NCBI GenBank assembly: GCA_025360265.1 | Contig: JANYCP010000131.1 | Location: 1 to 20,149, forward strand | Reading direction: 5' to 3' | DNA: 20,149 bases | Origin: Gemmatimonadota bacterium | GTDB taxonomy: Bacteria > Gemmatimonadota > Gemmatimonadetes > Gemmatimonadales > GWC2-71-9 | Shown here: positions 15,553-20,149 of the stretch, piece after piece | How positions within the stretch are numbered: position 1 is the first letter of the stretch | Layout of the letters: each line of letters opens with the position of its first letter | Program-made: the position numbers and the translations under genes | The notes under the pieces: generated by a model | Database searches by the model: none | What the model saw: only the letters and a program-made list of their open reading frames with translations | What the model was told of the DNA's origin: nothing

Positions 15553-16388
15553 CGTCAGATCCCATCGCGACGCTCAGGGCAGAATTCGATCGACTTTCAT
15601 CTGCGATTGGGGCGGGCGTCCCTACCGCCGAACGTCAGGCACTGAAGTCGGATATCGTCGCACTCTTCAAGCACGCCGAAGTGGAAATCGCCGAACTGAC
15701 CGCGTTCAAGGAAGAGATTCGGCAACTCGTTGATGCGTTCAAGTCGCTACCGCCGGAGAATCCGCGTGTCTCGCAGCGTCACGATCACCTCGGTGCGTCG
15801 ACGCATATCGAGCGCGGCTGGAGCGCGCTGGCGGCCGGCGACTGGCCGACCGCACAGAGTCAGCTTCGCCAGGCGATTCAGCTCGATGGCACGAGTGCGA
15901 ACGCTCGGGCGCTCCTTGGCTGGGCGCTCATGTACGAAAATCGCAACGACGAGGCGCTCGAACTCTGTCTGCACGTACTCGTCAAGGAGCCGGATCATGG
16001 CCTGGCGCGTGTTGCGGTTGGCGCGATCTGTCTTCGCAAGGGAATCGTTGGCGAAGCGATCGAGCACCTGTCACTCGCGGCTGCTCGTGCCACCGACGGT
16101 CGTGCAACGCTGTATGCCAACTTCTGGCTCGGCGTTGCGTATCTCGAGCGTGACATGCAGACCGACGCCGTGGAATTCCTGCGACGGGCGGTGACGCAGG
16201 GACCGAACCTCGCCGAAGGCTGGACCGAGCTTGGCCGCGCACTCTGGTTTCGAGGGCAGATTACCGAGGCGCGTGAGGCGTGGACCGTTGGCGTGGCGAT
16301 TCGTCATTCGCCACACGCTGCGCGGTGCGGCAAGTTGCTTGAACTGGTCGCTGGGGGAGGGGCACCGCCACGTTCGCCATTCGCCTGA
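15549..16388 (+). CDS. TPR protein with coiled-coil N-terminus
   Basis: In this 279-residue protein, residues 1-75 are charged and helical (LRAEFDRLSSAIG; IVALFKHAEVEIAELTAFKEEIRQLVDAF), probably a coiled coil. Residues 85-265 are TPR units (ERGWSALAAGDWPTAQSQLRQAIQLD; ALLGWALMYENRNDEALELCLHVL; FWLGVAYLERDMQTDAVEFLRRAV; ELGRALWFRGQITEAREAW). There is no signal peptide. The GTG overlaps the previous stop by 4 bases (GTGA). The 3' end appears to overlap the next gene's leader sequence. As the last soluble member of the cluster it likely works with the PATAN-TPR protein encoded just before it (inference). Function unknown. Confidence 0.88.
   Translation: MTSDPIATLRAEFDRLSSAIGAGVPTAERQALKSDIVALFKHAEVEIAELTAFKEEIRQLVDAFKSLPPENPRVSQRHDHLGASTHIERGWSALAAGDWPTAQSQLRQAIQLDGTSANARALLGWALMYENRNDEALELCLHVLVKEPDHGLARVAVGAICLRKGIVGEAIEHLSLAAARATDGRATLYANFWLGVAYLERDMQTDAVEFLRRAVTQGPNLAEGWTELGRALWFRGQITEAREAWTVGVAIRHSPHAARCGKLLELVAGGGAPPRSPFA
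16353..16362 (+). promoter_or_regulatory. Purine-rich candidate ribosome binding site of the peptidase gene
   Basis: The run GGGGGAGGGG is the only strong Shine-Dalgarno-like sequence near the peptidase leader. It is 7 bases before ACG 16370 and 16 before ATT 16379, so it supports initiation upstream of the first standard start codon (GTG 16451). Confidence 0.4.
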
Positions 16389-17278
16389 TCGCCCTCCTGC
16401 TGCAGCTCGCCGGTCTGCCAGCGCAGGATCGGCAAGTCGAGGTCGGCGACGTGACGGTGTTCGCAGACCAGAAGCATGTCAGCCTGGGCACTGCCCTCGC
16501 CGAGGCGGCGGAACAGCCGCACGACTGGATCGGTTTCGGGCGGTTGGACCTCGGCCGGTTGTATCTGGTGCTGGCGAATGACCGCGCTGACTTTCAGCGC
16601 GTCTCGCGCGGGCGGCTGCCGGGTTGGGGGGCGGGTGCGACGTTTGCAGGGGGCCGGATGGTCATCATTCGGCTCGACGGCGGAGATCCGTACCAGACGT
16701 TGCGGCATGAACTGGCGCATGTGGTGCTACATCAGCGCGTGTCGGTCCGGGTGCCGCTCTGGTTTGACGAAGGGTATGCAGTCGTTGCGGCGCAGGAATA
16801 CGGCCGGTTCGCAGCGCTTCGACTGAACCTGGCAGTCGCCACCGGCAAGGTTCCGGAACTTCGTGCGCTCGATGGTGCGTTAAGAGGCAGTGCGGACGAC
16901 GCTGAGGCAGCATATGCTCTCGCGGGGTCGGCGGTGGCGGAACTCGCCCGGCGCTGCCCTAACGGTGATATTCGGGCGTTACTGGCGCGGCTCGAGCAAG
17001 GCGTCTCGTTCGACGCCGCAGTAGCGGCTGCCACCGGATACACGTTGGACCGGTTCGAGGAAGTGTGGCTCAGGTCGGTGCGCCAGCATTACAACTGGTT
17101 TGTCTGGCTGGCGACCGGCGGAACGTGGTTGATCATTACATTGGTACTGGCATGGGCAGCAGCGTCGCGCCGCCGCCGAGAAGCACCCCGGCGAGCTGCC
17201 TTGGATGAGGGGTGGCCGCAGCCGCCAGAAGATGACGAAACGATTACGATTCAAGGGGTTGGACCACCTTCATCTTGA
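16379..17278 (+). CDS. Membrane-tethered HExxH metallopeptidase (peptidase MA-like)
   Basis: The zinc-binding motif HELAH is at 16706-16720, with a downstream WFDEGYA whose Glu is the expected third ligand, as in gluzincin or peptidase MA-like families. A transmembrane segment lies near the C-terminus (WLATGGTWLIITLVLAWAA), followed by RRRR and an acidic tail, giving a periplasmic catalytic domain and cytoplasmic C-terminus. The first standard start is GTG 16451 (275 residues), but the frame is open from 16343 and encodes a signal-peptide-like leader (RLIALLLQLAGLPAQ) just before it. The chosen start, ATT 16379, gives a good signal peptide and a 10-base overlap with the previous stop; ACG 16370 or CTG 16385 are alternatives. 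If only GTG 16451 is used, export is unexplained. Substrate unknown. It is the last gene of the long run. Confidence 0.8.
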   Translation: MRLIALLLQLAGLPAQDRQVEVGDVTVFADQKHVSLGTALAEAAEQPHDWIGFGRLDLGRLYLVLANDRADFQRVSRGRLPGWGAGATFAGGRMVIIRLDGGDPYQTLRHELAHVVLHQRVSVRVPLWFDEGYAVVAAQEYGRFAALRLNLAVATGKVPELRALDGALRGSADDAEAAYALAGSAVAELARRCPNGDIRALLARLEQGVSFDAAVAAATGYTLDRFEEVWLRSVRQHYNWFVWLATGGTWLIITLVLAWAAASRRRREAPRRAALDEGWPQPPEDDETITIQGVGPPSS

Positions 17279-17303
17279 CCCGTACAACCCAAGGAGCTAG
17301 CGT
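17275..17303 (+). promoter_or_regulatory. Possible promoter for the small membrane gene
   Basis: TTGACC (17275-17280) and TAGCGT (17298-17303) are 17 bases apart. Transcription would start around 17310, almost on the ATG at 17312, giving a nearly leaderless mRNA. The match is by eye only. Confidence 0.3.
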
Positions 17304-17311
17304 CCTAACAG

Positions 17312-17509
17312 ATGCCACCAACCACGCCAAGTCAGCCACACCAGCAGACGCTCTTCCCGCGTCGCAATTTGATACTCTTTGCGGTCGCGTTCGCGACCGT
17401 CGGTGCAGGATATGCGGTGCTCAGTCTCGGGAGTGGTTCCGCCGAGGCGGCGAGCGTCCTATTGGTAGTAGGGTACTGCGTACTGTTGCCGTTCGCACTC
17501 ATAGCCTGA
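17312..17509 (+). CDS. Small two-helix membrane protein (DUF3098-like)
   Basis: This 65-residue protein has a polar Pro/Gln/Thr-rich N-terminus (1-17, PRRN before the membrane), a first hydrophobic helix (about 19-39, NLILFAVAFATVGAGYAVLSL), a short Gly/Ser/Glu loop and a second helix (about 46-65, ASVLLVVGYCVLLPFALIA). The layout and the LLVVGYCVLLPFALI end resemble small DUF3098-type proteins as remembered; this is a weak assignment. AAGGAG lies 15 bases before the ATG, which is far for a ribosome binding site, so leaderless translation is possible. It is the first gene after the long run and just before tRNA-Val. Confidence 0.75.
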   Translation: MPPTTPSQPHQQTLFPRRNLILFAVAFATVGAGYAVLSLGSGSAEAASVLLVVGYCVLLPFALIA

Positions 17510-17513
17510 ACCC

Positions 17514-17587
17514 GGGCGAATAACTCAGCCGGTTAGAGTGCCTGCCTTACACGCAGGATGTCGGGGGTTCGAGTCCCTCTTCGCCCA
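17514..17587 (+). tRNA. tRNA-Val (anticodon UAC)
   Basis: The acceptor GGGCGAA (17514-17520) pairs fully with TTCGCCC (17580-17586), with discriminator A at 17587. The anticodon stem is 17541-17545/17553-17557 around loop CTTACAC, giving TAC at 17548-17550, which reads GUA valine codons. A T-loop GGTTCGAGTCC is present. CCA is not encoded. Confidence 0.96.
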
Positions 17588-17621
17588 CTGTAGGCGTTCG
17601 AGGTTTACCGCGTCACTAAAG

Positions 17622-17635
17622 CCGGATTGATCCGG
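17622..17635. repeat. Small inverted repeat upstream of the secreted protein
   Basis: CCGGAT-TG-ATCCGG forms a 6+6 palindrome 26 bases before the ATG at 17662. It could be an operator or a chance palindrome; no matching promoter elements were recognised. Confidence 0.3.
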
Positions 17636-17661
17636 TTGCAATCACTACCGGGAGACTAGGG

Positions 17662-19464
17662 ATGTTGCAACAAGCGATTTCACTCTCATTGCTGGCGGCG
17701 ATGGCATCGATCCCGCCTGCGGCTTCGCAGGGGATCAGTTTGGGCTCCTCGATCAACGGCAGTCGAGGTCCGTCCGGTCCGCCCGCGACCAAGGTGATGG
17801 TTGCGACGCCGTATCCGAACTCGCCGTCCGATTCGGTCGCCGCCGTGGCGATTGGCGACGCGTTGCGCAACAAGTTGTCGAATTCGATCAGCAGCGATTG
17901 GCTGGTGATTCAGCGCGCCGACATGAACAAGAACCTCACGCAGTGGGGTTACGGACGCGACCAGATCTTCCCGCCGGAATCCGCACGTCTGATGGCGGCA
18001 GTGATGTCGGCGCGCATGTTTGTCATGACCACCTTGGTGAAGATGCCGGACGGGCGGTTCGTCGCGTCGACCCGCGTCACGGGGTCGTCCGATGAGGCGG
18101 GCCAGGTGGTGAAACTGTCGCAGGTTGCTGGACAGTCGCCCCAGGATTTCGGCAATAAAGTCGCCGAACAGGTGTCGGTGATTTTCAAGGCATATCCGGA
18201 TGCCAAGTCGTGCCGCGACCAGCTCGTGAGCAGCAAGGTGAAGGCCGCAGAAGGCGCCAACAAGGCGCTGAAGACCGTTCCGGGTTACGGCTTCCCCGAG
18301 TATTGCCTCGGCGAAATAGAACGCGCGAAAGATTCAGTCGGCGCCGAAGCGGAGCGCCATTATCGGGCTGCTTCGCTGGGCGATCCGCTCTCGCTCGACG
18401 CTGTCAACCAGATCGCGGTCATCCATGCGGTCAAGAAGGACACCAACGGCGTGGTGGGCGATTACCTGAAGATGCTGCAGATCGCCCCGACGAATCGTGT
18501 CTTGGCCGATCGCGCCGTCCAGGTGTTCCGAATGTATAATCGGCCGGATGCGGCCGAAGCCGTGGTCGATACCCAGATCAAGCAGGATCCGTTCAGCCCG
18601 GATTGGCTGGAGTTGAAGGGCAACCTCTGTGCAGCGGTCGCGCTGACGTCGTCGGATGCGGCGCTGGTGAAGACCAAGTACAAGTGCGCGTACGACAACT
18701 TCTTGCTCGAGTATCAGCTCGATCAGACGCGCGCCGATACCGCGTTCTACCCACGCATGGTATTCGTCGCGACGAACGCGGCCGACTCGATGCTGTGGGC
18801 CAAGCGCTGGGCCGACAAGTTCTCCAGTGCCCCTGAGCCGTACAAGGCACAACTCCAGATTTATATGGATGCCGACCAGACTGACTCGGCCAAGAAGGTG
18901 ATTCGCATGCTGACTGCCATCGATCCGGTGGACGCGACACCAGTGTTGGCGCTCGAACAGCGTTTGATCAAGGCGAAGAAGTACGATGACGCGCTTGGGC
19001 TTGCCGCGATCTTCCCGAAAGGTGCCGACCCGGCCGCAAAGAACCAGTTCGCTGGCCTCTTTGTGCAGGAAGGGCAAGTGATCATCGCTGATACGGCCGA
19101 CAAGAGCGAGGCGAAGGATTCGACACTTGCACGCATGGGCCGGGGCATCGTTGCGGTCAATCCGCCGACTGCGGTGTATTCCGAGATGGGGAACTACTTC
19201 GTCGTGATGTCGTATCTCTCAGGGTTCACCCGCCTCGGGGCAGCAGCGGCGGCCGAGAAGTCGTGTGAAGCGGTCAACAAGTACGAGGCGCTGCTCAACG
19301 CACTGATCGGCGACCCGGCATTGAAGGCGCTCGCGACTGCAACGACGCCGAGCCTGGTTGACTTCTCGAGCAGGTTCTCGGCGTCGGTGCAGGGCGAACT
19401 GACCGGCGCACAGCGTGTACCGGCGATGAAGAAGGTGTACTGCAAGCCGCCAACCAAGCCCTGA
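17662..19464 (+). CDS. Secreted repeat-rich protein, unknown function
   Basis: This 600-residue protein has an N-terminal hydrophobic stretch (AISLSLLAAMASIPPAASQG) that reads as a signal peptide ending near AAS-Q, although its n-region lacks basic residues. Residues about 40-170 (KVMVATPYPNS, VAIGDALRNKLS, WLVIQRADMNKNL, RFVASTRVTG) recall the TolB-N/FlgO-like fold that precedes repeats in some outer membrane or periplasmic proteins; this is a weak similarity. From about 200 on, the sequence is helical and TPR-like. Six cysteines after the leader suggest disulfides in the periplasm. The ATG has GGAG seven bases upstream. It lies between two tRNA genes with a strong hairpin after the stop, so it is probably its own transcript. 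Function not recognised. Confidence 0.85.
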   Translation: MLQQAISLSLLAAMASIPPAASQGISLGSSINGSRGPSGPPATKVMVATPYPNSPSDSVAAVAIGDALRNKLSNSISSDWLVIQRADMNKNLTQWGYGRDQIFPPESARLMAAVMSARMFVMTTLVKMPDGRFVASTRVTGSSDEAGQVVKLSQVAGQSPQDFGNKVAEQVSVIFKAYPDAKSCRDQLVSSKVKAAEGANKALKTVPGYGFPEYCLGEIERAKDSVGAEAERHYRAASLGDPLSLDAVNQIAVIHAVKKDTNGVVGDYLKMLQIAPTNRVLADRAVQVFRMYNRPDAAEAVVDTQIKQDPFSPDWLELKGNLCAAVALTSSDAALVKTKYKCAYDNFLLEYQLDQTRADTAFYPRMVFVATNAADSMLWAKRWADKFSSAPEPYKAQLQIYMDADQTDSAKKVIRMLTAIDPVDATPVLALEQRLIKAKKYDDALGLAAIFPKGADPAAKNQFAGLFVQEGQVIIADTADKSEAKDSTLARMGRGIVAVNPPTAVYSEMGNYFVVMSYLSGFTRLGAAAAAEKSCEAVNKYEALLNALIGDPALKALATATTPSLVDFSSRFSASVQGELTGAQRVPAMKKVYCKPPTKP

Positions 19465-19476
19465 CCCCTGCAATAA

Positions 19477-19510
19477 GTGGCCGGACGCGATTAGCTTCGC
19501 GTCCGGTCGT
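19477..19510 (+). terminator. Hairpin after the secreted-protein gene
   Basis: CCGGACGCGA (19481-19490) and TCGCGTCCGG (19497-19506) are exact complements with a 6-base loop, and the flanks extend the stem by weak pairs. It lies 16 bases after the stop and just before tRNA-Asp. No T tract follows, so termination strength is uncertain. Confidence 0.55.
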
Positions 19511-19513
19511 CCA

Positions 19514-19587
19514 GGGGTTGTAGCTCAGCTGGTTAGAGTGCCGCACTGTCACTGCGGAGGTCGCGGGTTCGAGCCCCGTCAGCCCCG
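19514..19587 (+). tRNA. tRNA-Asp (anticodon GUC)
   Basis: The acceptor GGGGTTG (19514-19520) pairs with CAGCCCC (19580-19586, one G-U pair), with discriminator G at 19587 as expected for Asp. The anticodon stem CCGCA/TGCGG encloses loop CTGTCAC with GTC at 19548-19550. The T-arm GGGTTCGAGCCC is intact. CCA is not encoded. Confidence 0.96.
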
Positions 19588-19591
19588 TTTC

Positions 19592-19617
19592 CACCCCGTC
19601 CGATTCCGGATGGGGTG
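19592..19617 (+). terminator. Hairpin after tRNA-Asp
   Basis: Bases 19592-19602 pair with 19607-19617 over 11 bp (one G-T pair) around a 4-base loop, followed by AGTTGTTT. It is a plausible factor-independent terminator for tRNA-Asp, 20 bases before the rsmH start. Confidence 0.6.
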
Positions 19618-19637
19618 AGTTGTTTAGGGGAGTCGCC

Positions 19638-20149
19638 GTGAACGATTTGCCCCACCACCTGCCGGTCCTTTTTGCCCCAATCATGGAACGGGCTCGCGAT
19701 GCCCGCCGGGTCGTCGACGCCACGCTCGGCCACGGCGGACACGCCATGGGTTTCGTGGCACAGGGTGCCACGCTACTTGGCATCGATCGCGACCCGGATG
19801 CCATTGCCACCGCGCGTGCAAGACTTGGGGAGGAAGGCGTCGCGTACCTCCAATTGCCTTACGCGTCCGATGCTGCGCTCACCGCAGTCCGTGCATTTCA
19901 TCCCGATTTCGTCCTCCTCGACCTCGGTGTGTCCTCACGCCAGCTCGATCAGGCGGATCGTGGGTTCACGTTTCGTCCGGGTGCGCCGCTCGACATGCGC
20001 ATGGGTCGGGATGCGCCGACCGCGGCCGATTGGCTGGCAAGCGTTGACGAGGAAGAGCTTGCATCGGCACTGCGCAACCACGCCGACGAACCCCGGGCGA
20101 AACGAATGGCTCGCGAGTTCCTCCGCCGGAGGGAGAATGCACCATTTGT
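19638..20149 (+). CDS. rsmH: 16S rRNA m4C1402 methyltransferase RsmH, 5' part (runs off window)
   Basis: RsmH (MraW) uses S-adenosylmethionine to methylate N4 of C1402 in 16S rRNA. The first 170 residues are here: HHLPVLFAPIMER, the SAM-binding DATLGHGGHA (27-36), GIDRDPDA, then DLGVSSRQLDQADRGFTF followed by RPGAPLDMRMG, and ADEPRAKRMAR. These match family signatures in order. The GTG start is preceded by AGGGGAG five bases upstream. The C-terminal part lies to the right of the window. rsmH often opens the division and cell wall (dcw) cluster, which is probably what continues downstream (inference). Confidence 0.95.
   Translation, partial: MNDLPHHLPVLFAPIMERARDARRVVDATLGHGGHAMGFVAQGATLLGIDRDPDAIATARARLGEEGVAYLQLPYASDAALTAVRAFHPDFVLLDLGVSSRQLDQADRGFTFRPGAPLDMRMGRDAPTAADWLASVDEEELASALRNHADEPRAKRMAREFLRRRENAPF

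Noticed and set aside
17514..19587. Two tRNA genes flanking a 600-codon gene, considered as possible integration sites of a mobile element
   Set aside because: There is no integrase, no direct repeat of a tRNA 3' end and no transposase; both tRNAs are intact with normal T-arms.

Overview
This window is a GC-rich, tightly packed bacterial segment in which every gene lies on the + strand. Gene order and protein types suggest Gemmatimonadota: a long eukaryote-like IleRS, a DksA/LspA/RluD run, PATAN (DUF4388)-TPR proteins, an MglA/MglB pair and an RsmH gene downstream. That placement is an inference from gene content and not a database match.

Region 1 (1-4756) is housekeeping: the 3' part of ileS, a dksA/traR-type zinc-finger gene, lspA and an rluD-type pseudouridine synthase. 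Most junctions overlap. Region 2 (4740-7693) is a compact chemosensory set, cheW, cheY, cheA and cheC, which begins inside the 3' end of rluD. A palindrome built of degenerate heptanucleotide repeats fills the cheA-cheC gap. No chemoreceptor, CheR or CheB is visible.

Region 3 (7695-17278) is the unusual part. It holds a TPR protein, a PATAN protein, a TPR-roadblock fusion, two further roadblock/LC7 proteins (the second clearly MglB-like) and an MglA-like small GTPase with altered switch residues. It continues with a 661-residue protein containing two DnaA-type AAA+ ATPase domains and no DnaA-type DNA-binding domain, a large PATAN-TPR protein, another TPR protein and a membrane-tethered HExxH metallopeptidase. 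Gaps are 0 to a few bases, with many ATGA, GTGA or TGATG couplings, so regions 1-3 read as one very long transcription unit whose main promoter lies to the left of the window.

Region 4 (17279-20149) holds a small two-helix membrane protein with a possible leaderless promoter, tRNA-Val(UAC), a secreted repeat-rich protein of 600 residues, hairpins, tRNA-Asp(GUC) and the 5' part of rsmH. rsmH commonly opens the division and cell wall cluster.

Working model (inference): CheW/CheA/CheY/CheC pass a signal to a polarity or surface-motility module made of MglA/MglB-type and PATAN-TPR proteins, with the tandem DnaA-like ATPase as an unexplained additional switch. The best candidates for something undescribed are this gene set as a whole, the tandem DnaA-like ATPase, the MglA variant, and the two heptamer-built palindromes, one of which sits in frame inside the ATPase gene.
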